Assembly (NCBI GenBank): GCA_026712715.1
Contig: JAPOPW010000074.1
Span: forward strand, 1-64,000
Source: Immundisolibacterales bacterium
GTDB lineage: Bacteria > Pseudomonadota > Gammaproteobacteria > HK1
Length of the DNA stretch: 64,000 bases
Direction of reading: 5' to 3'
Shown: one piece after another, positions 16,634 through 23,941 of the stretch
Layout: each line of letters starts with the position of its first letter
Position numbering within the stretch: position 1 is the first letter of the stretch
Notes under the pieces: model-generated
Seen by the model: the letters and a program-made list of their open reading frames with translations, nothing else
Database searches by the model: none
What the model was told of the DNA's origin: nothing
Translations under genes and position numbers: made by a program

Positions 16634-17305
16634 TCAGGTCATGCGCGGCAGCGTCACCCCGATGAGAGCGTCCCGGGTCACGAGCTTCGCGAGCGCCTCT
16701 TCGCCGATTCCCTGGGTTCCCGCCGGGCGCATCGGCAGAACCAGGTAACGCATGTCAGCGGTGCTGTCATGTACCCGTATGGTCACGTCCGGCCCGATCT
16801 CGGTTCCGAATTCCGCCAGCACCTCCCGTGGCTCGCGAACCGCCCGGCTCCGATAACTGCGCGACTTGTACCAGTCGGGGGGGATGCCGAGCAGGAACCG
16901 CGGATAGCACGAGCAAAGGGTGCACACCACGAGGTTGTGGGTGTCCGGCGTGTTCTCCATCACGAGGATCGGAATGGGACCGATGTCCATGCCGAGCTCG
17001 GCGGCCGCGCTCTTCGAATCGGCAACTAGACGAGTTCGGAAGCCGTCGTCGACCCACGCCCGGGCCACGAGCTCGGCGCCCCGGGCCGGGCCGATGGTAT
17101 CCATGTGTTCGATCTGGGCCCGAATCTCGTCCGCCGAGAAGATCCCCTTCTCGATGAGGAGTCCGGTCACGGCCATCTGCATCAACTGGTGGCGGCTGAA
17201 GGGAGTGTCCTCGAGGTCGGGCTGAGGAGGATGGTGGTGGGAAGGGTCCACGTCGTATCCGCCGTGGCCGTGCTCATGTTCGCCCGTGTGGTCGTGATCG
17301 CTCAT
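16634..17305 (-). CDS. cobalt-type nitrile hydratase alpha / thiocyanate hydrolase gamma subunit
   Basis: 223-residue catalytic subunit. The metal site VCTLCSCYPRFLLG (near residues 123-136) is the CTLCSC form associated with cobalt rather than iron (CSLCSC); its two later cysteines would be oxidised to sulfinate and sulfenate in the mature enzyme. The N-terminus is an unusual histidine-rich tail with eight His in the first 25 residues, which could handle metal. Its ATG overlaps the stop of the preceding beta-C gene (ATGA). Nitrile hydratase converts nitriles to amides; thiocyanate hydrolase converts thiocyanate to carbonyl sulfide and ammonia. The three-gene architecture leaves both open. 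Confidence 0.86.
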   Translation of the reverse strand: MSDHDHTGEHEHGHGGYDVDPSHHHPPQPDLEDTPFSRHQLMQMAVTGLLIEKGIFSADEIRAQIEHMDTIGPARGAELVARAWVDDGFRTRLVADSKSAAAELGMDIGPIPILVMENTPDTHNLVVCTLCSCYPRFLLGIPPDWYKSRSYRSRAVREPREVLAEFGTEIGPDVTIRVHDSTADMRYLVLPMRPAGTQGIGEEALAKLVTRDALIGVTLPRMT

Positions 17306-17601
17306 TTCATCTCTCCCGGGTCCGGCGCGAGCCAGTGCTCGTACAGCTCGATCTCGACACGATCGCGCTCGCTCCCCTCGTAGTCGGGCCACAGCACGCG
17401 GCTCGAGAAGCTGACTCGGTACAGTACTTCATGTGCCGCATCACGATTCCCGTAGGCGAGCTGTTCCGGGTTTCGGAAGCGGCCGCAGATCCGTTCGACC
17501 TCGCCGGACTTTCCCCGGCAATACCACGGGGTCCGCACGTGGCCGGGCGGAAAACGCCGATGTACCCGTACGCGGTCACCGGGAGCGAACCTGGTCTGCA
17601 T
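17302..17601 (-). CDS. nitrile hydratase beta C-terminal half / thiocyanate hydrolase alpha-like subunit
   Basis: 99-residue SH3-like barrel protein corresponding only to the C-terminal half of nitrile hydratase beta. Family segments are RFAPGDRVRVHRRFPPGHVR, PWYCRGKSGEVERI, HEVLYRVSFSSRVLWPDY and the terminal VEIELYEHWLAPDP. In thiocyanate hydrolase and in toyocamycin nitrile hydratase this half is likewise a separate subunit. It is translationally coupled to the catalytic subunit by an ATGA overlap. The matching N-terminal half is encoded 248 bases upstream. Confidence 0.85.
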   Translation of the reverse strand: MQTRFAPGDRVRVHRRFPPGHVRTPWYCRGKSGEVERICGRFRNPEQLAYGNRDAAHEVLYRVSFSSRVLWPDYEGSERDRVEIELYEHWLAPDPGEMK

Positions 17602-17849
17602 CGCGATTCATTCTCCTGCGATAGTGACTAGTCGACGCATCGATGTTCACGGTCCGATCGCACCGGTGCCCATTCTTCCGTGCCGGGAGCCAAGTACCGT
17701 GTAACCGATCCGCTGCGGATCCGGGCCGTTGCGCCTGTCTTCATGGACCGAAATTCCGCAAGGAAAGGCGGACCCGCCGTTCGGTGCATGCGCGGCTTCA
17801 CATATATCCGGCACGGAACGCCCGAATGCACCGGACGCGAGCCGCCCCT

Positions 17850-18167
17850 TCATGGCGATTCCGTTCGAGCTCCGGACTCGAGCTCCGCCATGCGCGCTCC
17901 GAGCTCGCTTACCTCGATGATCCGCTTCTCGAGCAGAATGTTGGTCATGGACGCCATCCATCGTTCGTAGTAGCCGTAGCGGTCGTAGGCATCTGCCCCC
18001 AATTCCTCGATTCCCCGGCGAAGTTCATCGACACTCAATATCTTTCGTTTCCCGAGCAGAACCATAAGGGCGTCGACTCGCTTCTCCCAGGGAGCCTTGT
18101 CGTGACCGTCCCGATCGACACGGCCGGCATCGAGTCCGCCCATGTCATGATGTCGTCGTTCACTCAT
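17850..18167 (-). CDS. nitrile hydratase beta N-terminal half / thiocyanate hydrolase beta-like subunit
   Basis: 105-residue helical protein equivalent to the N-terminal half of nitrile hydratase beta. It starts SERRHHDMGGLDAGRVDRD and continues APWEKRVDALMVLLGKRKIL, then YDRYGYYERWMASMTNILLE; the HDMGG opening and YYERW motif are family hallmarks. ATG 18167 is chosen because GGAGGGG lies five bases upstream; an upstream in-frame ATG at 18188 lacks one. The gene order beta-N, beta-C, alpha matches scnB-scnA-scnC of thiocyanate hydrolase. The 248-base gap to the next subunit is unusually wide for such an operon and has no convincing frame of its own. Confidence 0.83.
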   Translation of the reverse strand: MSERRHHDMGGLDAGRVDRDGHDKAPWEKRVDALMVLLGKRKILSVDELRRGIEELGADAYDRYGYYERWMASMTNILLEKRIIEVSELGARMAELESGARTESP

Positions 18168-18374
18168 GATGACCCCTCCGTGCCCCATTCCGATCCACTT
18201 TCAACGGTCCGTCCATGGCCGTCGAACGGACCGCGCGATCATTGCCGTTCGCGAAACTGCGGGTCCGGGCACGAGGGACTGCATGGATCGGCGAACAGGC
18301 GCCGGTTTCCTGTTTTCCGGCTGGGCGGAGCGACGCACCCCGCGGCGCGCAATGTACGCCGCAAACGGCGGCAG

Positions 18375-18404
18375 CCGGGGTGCGCCCGCGCCGGCGCACC
18401 CGGG
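18375..18404 (-). terminator. hairpin just downstream of hns
   Basis: Two 12-base arms with one mismatch (CCGGGGTGCGCC and GGCGCACCCGGG) around a 6-base loop, beginning 6 bases beyond the hns stop in the direction of transcription. No T-tract follows, so intrinsic termination is uncertain; it may protect the transcript 3' end. Confidence 0.4.
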
Positions 18405-18410
18405 CAAGGA

Positions 18411-18776
18411 TCAGCCCGTGGCGTGAATCTGATACATGGGAATCGACTTGAACGCGGCCATGTCGATTCCACGTTCGGTGAGAATCTCCTGCACCCACTT
18501 CGGGGAACGGCCGATTCCGGTCCAGGTCTCGTCGTGGTTCTGCGGGTTGCGATACTTCGCCGGCATCTTACGGCGACGGCGCGCGGCCGGGGGTGCGTTT
18601 CCAAGCTCGGGGAAGATGTCACCCATCTTGTAGCCTTCCGCCGCTACGCGGCGTTCGAGCTCGGCACGCAGATCCTGACGCTTGCGCTTTTCGCGCGAAG
18701 CCATCTCGGTCTGAACCTTGCCGACCAACTCGGAGAGTTGATCGACGTTGAGTCCCTTGAGGTCAATCTGTTCCAC
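18411..18776 (-). CDS. hns: H-NS family nucleoid-associated protein
   Basis: 121-residue H-NS-type DNA-binding protein. The N-terminal half is a charged coiled coil (VDQLSELVGKVQTEMASREK and onward) for oligomerisation. The C-terminal DNA-binding domain carries YRNPQNHDETWTGIGRSP, followed by KWVQEILTERGIDM. A basic linker RRRRKMPAKYRNP joins the two. I chose the GTG at 18776, which has GACAGGAG nine bases upstream; the longer open frame lacks a good site. H-NS binds AT-rich DNA and silences acquired genes, so the AT-richer island near 49.5-50.7 kb could be a target (inference). Confidence 0.85.
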   Translation of the reverse strand: MEQIDLKGLNVDQLSELVGKVQTEMASREKRKRQDLRAELERRVAAEGYKMGDIFPELGNAPPAARRRRKMPAKYRNPQNHDETWTGIGRSPKWVQEILTERGIDMAAFKSIPMYQIHATG

Positions 18777-18889
18777 TTCTTTGGCTCCTGTCAAATAGAG
18801 GTGCGAGTTGCGTACCCCTCCGATTCGATCCGGCACGGGAAGCGGACGGAGTGCATTCTTCCGCAACGCCGATGCGCAGAGATGGTTAC

Positions 18890-18913
18890 GTTTAGGCGGC
18901 GCGATCTTGTCAA
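18890..18913 (-). promoter_or_regulatory. candidate hns promoter (-35 TTGACA)
   Basis: A consensus TTGACA lies on the minus strand at 18913-18908, about 135 bases upstream of the hns GTG, in the most AT-rich part of the interval. The best -10 at 17-base spacing is CGTAAC, which is weak, with TAAACG slightly nearer. A long leader would result. Confidence 0.4.
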
Positions 18914-19021
18914 ACGTTCGTTCGAAAGTCTACCCCTTCTCTTGCTCCGAGCTTCCCTTCGCCGGATGACCGGTCGGAACGTGGCCATCGCGCCGAGCCG
19001 GCGTGGATACTCTACCGCTTC

Positions 19022-19051
19022 GCCGGCGGCTTGCCGGCGGCTTGCCGGCGG
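19022..19051 (+). repeat. short 11-bp tandem repeat
   Basis: The unit GCCGGCGGCTT occurs twice in full and once in part. It lies in non-coding DNA upstream of hns. No function can be assigned. Confidence 0.7.
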
Positions 19052-19326
19052 GCGGTTCTGTCACACCATGCATTCGATTCCATCCGGGTGTTGACGAAGG
19101 TAAACGCGCCGGACGATGGCCGCAGTGCAAGCACCCGAACTCGTTCCATCAATTCCGTGTTCGCGGCAACTCCTCGCCCGCCCGCTTCGAACCATGGCGA
19201 AACCATTGAGGAGAGTGTCGGTGAAACAGGTGGGTGGTTTCCCGATCCGGACCTGACGGTGCCGAATGCACGGGGATTGGGCCAAGCGGAAATCGTCTTT
19301 CCTCGGAACCCGGATATGCCGGTTCT

Positions 19327-20370
19327 CTATTCCCGGCCCGTGACGAGCTCCAGCACGTCCCGATCCGCAACCCGGTAGTCGCGGCCGACCTGCCGACCGC
19401 TCGAGGCTGCATTTCGCCAGAGTCGGCCGAACTTGAGGCTGTCCGCGATCTCCTGGTGGACCATGCGGGCCACGTCTTGCACCGTGTCGCCGCGCCGCAC
19501 GGTGAACGGCTGTCCGAAGTCGGGCGGGCGGCCGGGAGCCTTGGTGTAGACGCGGACCACCTCGAGCGCTTCGAAGAGCCATTTCGCGAGCGCGTCGAGA
19601 CCGTCTCCGGTGCGAGCGGAGACCGCCAACGACGGAAACCCGATCTCCAGCAGCTCCTGCAGAATCTCGAGTTCATCATCGGCATCGGGGTTCTCGTCGG
19701 CCCGGGCCGCGACGAGGGCAGCGGGAAGCCGGATCGCGAATGGGTCCGAGATCTCCTCCGTGTCCCGCGGCGCCTCGCTCGCCGTCCGATGCGCTCGCTT
19801 CCACTCGGGCACGAAGGTGATCTTGCGTGACGCGAGCGCCGACAGCAGCCCGCCCAACTGGTCCATGCAGTCGGGCGCGCCGACATCCACCACGAGCAGG
19901 GCCGCGTCCGCCGGCTGCAGGGCATTGACGATCCACGGCACGGTGTATTGATCCGTGATTGGCGGGAGGTCCACGAGCTGAAGGTTGACGTCCTCGTAGG
20001 GAATCATCCCGGGTTGGGGGAACTGGGTCGTGAACGGATACGGTCCGGCTTCGGCGTGCGAGCGCGTCAACCGGTCGTGCAAGGTCGACTTGCCCGAGTT
20101 GGGAGGGCCGAGCAGCGCGATCTGGGCCGCGCCTTCCGGACGCACCACGTGACTCGGCCCCGAACGGGAACCGCCCTTGCGCCCCGCCGCGAGCTCCTCG
20201 GTGAGCTGCTTGATGCGGGTCTTGATGTCGGCCTGGAGATGCTCGGTCCCCTTGTGCTTGGGGATCGTGCGAAGCATCTCGCGCAGTCGTTCAAGACGCT
20301 CCTTCGGGTCGCTCGCCCGGCGGAACGCGACTTCGGCGGCCTTGTAGTCCGGGCTCAGGTTGGCGGGCAT
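19327..20370 (-). CDS. OBG/DRG-like GTPase with C-terminal TGS domain
   Basis: 347-residue GTP-binding protein. An N-terminal helical region (SPDYKAAEVAFRRASDPKER and onward) precedes the P-loop LLGPPNSGKSTLHDRL near residue 88 and the switch region AGPYPFTTQFPQPGMIPYED. Walker B/G3 reads LQLVDLPPIT, with Pro where classical GTPases have DxxG, and no standard NKxD is visible (the nearest is AARAD). The C-terminal TGS domain, VRVYTKAPGRPPDFGQPFTV onward, fits ribosome- or RNA-associated GTPases. Start ATG 20370 fits the N-terminus of homologues. It is divergent from argE. Confidence 0.8.
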   Translation of the reverse strand: MPANLSPDYKAAEVAFRRASDPKERLERLREMLRTIPKHKGTEHLQADIKTRIKQLTEELAAGRKGGSRSGPSHVVRPEGAAQIALLGPPNSGKSTLHDRLTRSHAEAGPYPFTTQFPQPGMIPYEDVNLQLVDLPPITDQYTVPWIVNALQPADAALLVVDVGAPDCMDQLGGLLSALASRKITFVPEWKRAHRTASEAPRDTEEISDPFAIRLPAALVAARADENPDADDELEILQELLEIGFPSLAVSARTGDGLDALAKWLFEALEVVRVYTKAPGRPPDFGQPFTVRRGDTVQDVARMVHQEIADSLKFGRLWRNAASSGRQVGRDYRVADRDVLELVTGRE

Positions 20371-20533
20371 CGCGGGCGGTACATTCCGGACGTGGGCGGT
20401 CGAAGCGGAAAGACTCGCGCATCCGCCCGCCGAGGTCAAAGGCCGGGCGGGTTCGTTTACCATCCGCGGGCGGCGCGGGATGCCCCCGGAGGTCGGGCGG
20501 TGCGGCCGTTCGCCGGCGAATGAGGAGGGCTCG

Positions 20534-21694
20534 ATGCGGTACACCGCGCTGGAGATGATCGAGAAGCTGGTCGGATTCCCGACCGTGTCGCGGGACTCGA
20601 ACCTGGAGCTCATCGAGTTCGTGAGGGACTACCTCGCCGGGCACGGCATCGAGAGTCACGTGGTTCCGAACGAAGAGGGGACCAAGGGCAATCTCTACGC
20701 CACGGTCGGACCCGCCGTGGAGGGTGGGGTGGTGCTCTCCGGTCACACCGACGTGGTCCCGGTGGACGGCCAGCCCTGGGACACCGATCCGTTCACGCTG
20801 ACCGAACGCGGCGGGCGGCTCTACGGCCGCGGCACGTGCGACATGAAGAGCTTCAGCGCGTGCGGGCTCGCCCTCGTGCCCGAGATGGTGGCGGCGGGCC
20901 TTGCGCGCCCCATCCACTTCGCCCTCTCCTACGACGAGGAGGTCGGCTGCCAGGGCGCCCCGTCGATGATCGCCGAGATGGTCGAACACCTTCCCGCTCC
21001 GCGGGCGGTCATCGTGGGGGAGCCCTCGGACATGCGGCTCGTCAACGCGCACAAGGGGATCAGCGGGTACGAGACGGTAGTGACCGGCTACGAGGCCCAC
21101 TCGAGCCAGACCCATCGGGGGGTGAGCGCGGTAATGACCGCGGCGCGGCTCATCCATTTCATCGACGGGATGGCCCGCGAGTGCGCGAGCCGCCCGAAGC
21201 CGGAGTCCGGATTCGTCCCGCCCTACACCTCGATACACGTCGGCGTGATCAAGGGCGGCACGGCGGCGAACATCATCTCTCGGGAATGCCGGTTCGTATG
21301 GGACCTTCGCAACATGCCGGACGAGGACCCGCAGACCTACCTGGACCGCTTCGAGGCGTTTTGCCGGGACGAGGTGCTCCCGGAGATGCGCGAGGTGGCC
21401 CCGACCGCGGACATCGTGACCGCCGATCGTTTCCGGACTCCCGGGCTCCGGGCCGAGCCGGGAAGCGCGGCGGACGCGCTCGTGCGTGCCCTCACCGGCG
21501 ACAACGACACCGGGGTCGTCTCCTACGGGACCGAGGCCGGGCAGTTCCAGGAAGCGGGTTTCTCCACCATTGTCTGCGGGCCGGGCTCCATCGATCAGGC
21601 CCATCAGCCGAACGAGTACATCGAACGCTCGCAGGTCGATCTCTGCATGAAGACCCTGCGCCGGCTCATCGAGCTCCAGTCCTCGGACGCGTGA
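20534..21694 (+). CDS. argE: acetylornithine deacetylase (ArgE/M20 family)
   Basis: 386-residue M20 zinc metallopeptidase that would release ornithine from N-acetylornithine in arginine synthesis. Metal and catalytic motifs are LSGHTDVVPVDGQPWDTDPF, GRGTCDMKSF, and the glutamate pair in SYDEEVGCQGAP; the C-terminal YGTEAGQFQEAG and QAHQPNEYIERSQ are typical of ArgE rather than DapE. The ATG at 20534 has GAGGAGGG upstream. Other arginine genes are absent from the window. Confidence 0.88.
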   Translation: MRYTALEMIEKLVGFPTVSRDSNLELIEFVRDYLAGHGIESHVVPNEEGTKGNLYATVGPAVEGGVVLSGHTDVVPVDGQPWDTDPFTLTERGGRLYGRGTCDMKSFSACGLALVPEMVAAGLARPIHFALSYDEEVGCQGAPSMIAEMVEHLPAPRAVIVGEPSDMRLVNAHKGISGYETVVTGYEAHSSQTHRGVSAVMTAARLIHFIDGMARECASRPKPESGFVPPYTSIHVGVIKGGTAANIISRECRFVWDLRNMPDEDPQTYLDRFEAFCRDEVLPEMREVAPTADIVTADRFRTPGLRAEPGSAADALVRALTGDNDTGVVSYGTEAGQFQEAGFSTIVCGPGSIDQAHQPNEYIERSQVDLCMKTLRRLIELQSSDA

Positions 21695-21767
21695 GCCGGG
21701 GGCGCGTGAGCCGGCTGGCGGATACAATCGCATCCGGCTTGACGCCGCCGGCCGGGGAGAGAATCGC

Positions 21768-22562
21768 ATGACCACCGCGAACTGCTGGGACGACGCGACC
21801 GAGTACGACTACAAGGGGATCGTCGACGCGCTCAACCGGTACCTCCGGTTGAAGACGTTCCCGATCGGGATGCGGCGCTACCGCACGGTGGAGGAGATGG
21901 AGGCGGTGCCCCGCATCCGCCGTCCGAACCCGAAGGAAAAGCTCGCGACCGACCAGGTGGTGGGACAGAGCCGCTGGATCGGCTGGACGATCGGCATCAC
22001 CATGGACAACCTCATGGGCGCGCAGTGCGGGGCGGTGATCGGCCTGCACCCCCGCAGCAAGGAATGGCTGAGCGGGGACCGGATGCACGGCGTCTGGTAC
22101 GGTACGCTCGAGGACAGCGCCGCGCACCAGGCCGCGATGTCCTGCGCTTCCTACGGAGAGTACGAGGCGCTTGCCGTCTCGCCGCTCACGGCGGGGCGGA
22201 TCGACAACCCGGACATCTGCCTCGTGTACGGCACGCCGGGCCAGATGATCACCCTCGTCAACGGCCTCCAGTACCGCAACTACCGCAAGTACACGTTCAC
22301 CTGCGTCGGCGAGAGCGCCTGCGCGGACTCCTGGGGGAACGCCCTCAGGACCGGCGAGCCGTCACTGTCCATCCCCTGCTACGCGGAGCGGAAGTTCGGC
22401 GGGGTGCAGGACGACGAGATGCTGATGGCGATCGCGCCGAGCTACCTCCCGGGAATCGTCGCCGGGCTCGAGGCATTGAGCCGCAACGGCCTTCGCTATC
22501 CCATCCCGAGCCACGGCATCCAGAAGTCGCCGCTCGACAGCATCGAGGCGAGCTACGGCTGA
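21768..22562 (+). CDS. DUF169 domain protein
   Basis: 264-residue protein of the DUF169 family, function unknown. Hallmarks visible are FPIGMRRYRTVEEMEAVPRI near the start, GITMDNLMGAQCGAVIGL, a DICLVYGTPGQMITLVNGLQ block, and the cysteine-containing FTCVGESACADSW followed by PSLSIPCYAERKFGGVQDDE. Several cysteines are spaced as in other family members and might bind metal. It begins about 75 bases after argE with GGGGAGAG upstream and is followed by phhB after 29 bases. Confidence 0.82.
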   Translation: MTTANCWDDATEYDYKGIVDALNRYLRLKTFPIGMRRYRTVEEMEAVPRIRRPNPKEKLATDQVVGQSRWIGWTIGITMDNLMGAQCGAVIGLHPRSKEWLSGDRMHGVWYGTLEDSAAHQAAMSCASYGEYEALAVSPLTAGRIDNPDICLVYGTPGQMITLVNGLQYRNYRKYTFTCVGESACADSWGNALRTGEPSLSIPCYAERKFGGVQDDEMLMAIAPSYLPGIVAGLEALSRNGLRYPIPSHGIQKSPLDSIEASYG

Positions 22563-22591
22563 GCCGCCCCGAGACCGAAGGGGAAGAGGAG

Positions 22592-22891
22592 ATGGCGGGA
22601 AGAGCGCCGCCGGCCGTGCTCGGGGCGGGCGAGATCGACGAGGCCCTCGCCTCCCTCGACGGATGGGAGGTCCGTGAAGGAAAGCTCCATCGCGAGTTCG
22701 TGTTCGCGAGCTTCGTCGAGGCGTTCGGTTTCATGGCGAAGGCCGCCCTGATCGCCGAACGTGTCAATCACCACCCGGAATGGTTCAACGTCTACCGGAC
22801 CGTGCGGGTGGACCTCACGACCCACGAGTCGAGCGGAATCACGGAACGCGACACGGCGCTCGCCCGCGCGATGAACGAGCTCGCCGGGTAG
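22592..22891 (+). CDS. phhB: 4a-hydroxytetrahydrobiopterin dehydratase (pterin carbinolamine dehydratase)
   Basis: 99-residue pterin carbinolamine dehydratase, which regenerates the pterin cofactor of aromatic amino acid hydroxylases. The catalytic motif is ERVNHHPEWFNVYRTV with three histidines if the distal VDLTTHESSGIT is counted; DGWEVREGKLHREFVFASF precedes it. GAAGAGGAG lies directly before the ATG. No phenylalanine hydroxylase gene is in the window, so it may have a wider role in molybdopterin or pterin repair, as proposed for orphan copies. Confidence 0.9.
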   Translation: MAGRAPPAVLGAGEIDEALASLDGWEVREGKLHREFVFASFVEAFGFMAKAALIAERVNHHPEWFNVYRTVRVDLTTHESSGITERDTALARAMNELAG

Positions 22892-23155
22892 TCCGCGCCC
22901 GTGCGCCGAAGTTGAACGTGCCTTCCCGGAACGCGGCGCGCGGTGGGTTCGCCGGCCCGGACTCGATGCTGCCCGACGACACCCCGGCCCCCGGTACCTC
23001 GGGGGCGAAGCCGGCCAAGGGCAGGCTCGTTCCGTAGCGGGTCGGATCGAGCCGCGGAGGAAGGCGCCCGCCCCCCGTCCGGCGGGCCGCTACCACGCGC
23101 CGGGTGTCCAACCGTGTGGTATCAAGGGTTCCATTCCAGGCAAAGGGGGAGCTTC

Positions 23156-23938
23156 ATGCGCTGGGGACGATTCGAGGCTGACGGGCAGGTCCGGTACGGG
23201 ATCGTGCACGAGGGCGAGGCGGAGCTCGTGGTGGGGAGCCCGTTCGCCGGATACGAGCCTACCGCGGACCGGCGCCCCCTCGAATCGCTGCGGCTGCTCA
23301 CCCCGGTCGAGCCGCGCACGTTCTACGCGGCCGGTCTCAACTACCTCGAGCACATCAGGAGCCAAGCGGCAAGCCGGGGCCGGGAGTCGGACATCCCGCC
23401 CGAGGCCGACATCGGTTACCGGGCCAACAACGCCCTCATCGCGCACGGCGAGACCATCGTCATCCCGCGCGACTCCGAAGGGCCCGTCGAGTACGAGGCG
23501 GAGCTCGTGGCGGTCATCGGCCGGCGGGCGAAGAACCTGGCCCCCGAGAACGCGCTGTCGTGCGTGCTCGGGTTCACCATCGGCAACGACGTGAGCGAAC
23601 GCGCCTGGCAGCGCTCCGACCGGACGCTCTGGCGGGCCAAGAACACCGACACCTTCAAGCCGATGGGGCCGTGGATCGAGACCGACGTCGAGCTCGACAC
23701 GCTCGAGACCATCGTCCGGGTGAACGACCGGGAGACCATTCGCTTCCGGACCAACGACATGCTGTTCCCGATCGAGACCTTCATCAGCCGAATGTCGCGC
23801 TACCTCACCCTGTATCCGGGGGACGTGGTGTGGATGGGCACCGAAGGGAAGTCTCCGGCCCTGCACCCCGGTGATCGGGTCGACATCGAGATCACCGGCA
23901 TCGGGGTGCTCGGCAACCCCGTCGAAGCGGAGGGCTGA
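23156..23938 (+). CDS. fumarylacetoacetate hydrolase family protein
   Basis: 260-residue FAH-fold enzyme (acylpyruvase/2-hydroxyhepta-2,4-dienedioate isomerase branch). The metal-ligand glutamates lie in GPVEYEAELVAVIGRRAKN; FTIGNDVSERAWQRSD and TFKPMGPWI are conserved substrate-pocket segments; the C-terminal YLTLYPGDVVWMGTEG completes the domain. GGGGGAG precedes ATG 23156. The CoA transferase begins three bases after its stop, so the two are likely co-transcribed. The 264 bases upstream of the start hold no supported gene. Confidence 0.88.
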   Translation: MRWGRFEADGQVRYGIVHEGEAELVVGSPFAGYEPTADRRPLESLRLLTPVEPRTFYAAGLNYLEHIRSQAASRGRESDIPPEADIGYRANNALIAHGETIVIPRDSEGPVEYEAELVAVIGRRAKNLAPENALSCVLGFTIGNDVSERAWQRSDRTLWRAKNTDTFKPMGPWIETDVELDTLETIVRVNDRETIRFRTNDMLFPIETFISRMSRYLTLYPGDVVWMGTEGKSPALHPGDRVDIEITGIGVLGNPVEAEG

Positions 23939-23941
23939 GCG

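Larger units (their letters stand above)
18777..19326. other. 550-base intergenic region upstream of hns
   Basis: Long non-coding interval, less GC-rich than its surroundings. It contains the likely hns promoter (separate entry) and a 2.7-copy 11-bp direct repeat at 19022-19051. The translations I checked are short and show no family similarity. Confidence 0.5.

Noticed and set aside
17628-17831. A 67-codon minus-strand frame between the two beta halves
   Set aside because: No start with a ribosome site, no similarity to nitrile hydratase beta or activators, and mixed composition; kept as an unexplained gap instead.
18205-18233. Inverted repeat CGGTCCG / CGGACCG upstream of the beta-N gene
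   Set aside because: Seven-base arms with a 15-base loop are expected often at this base composition.
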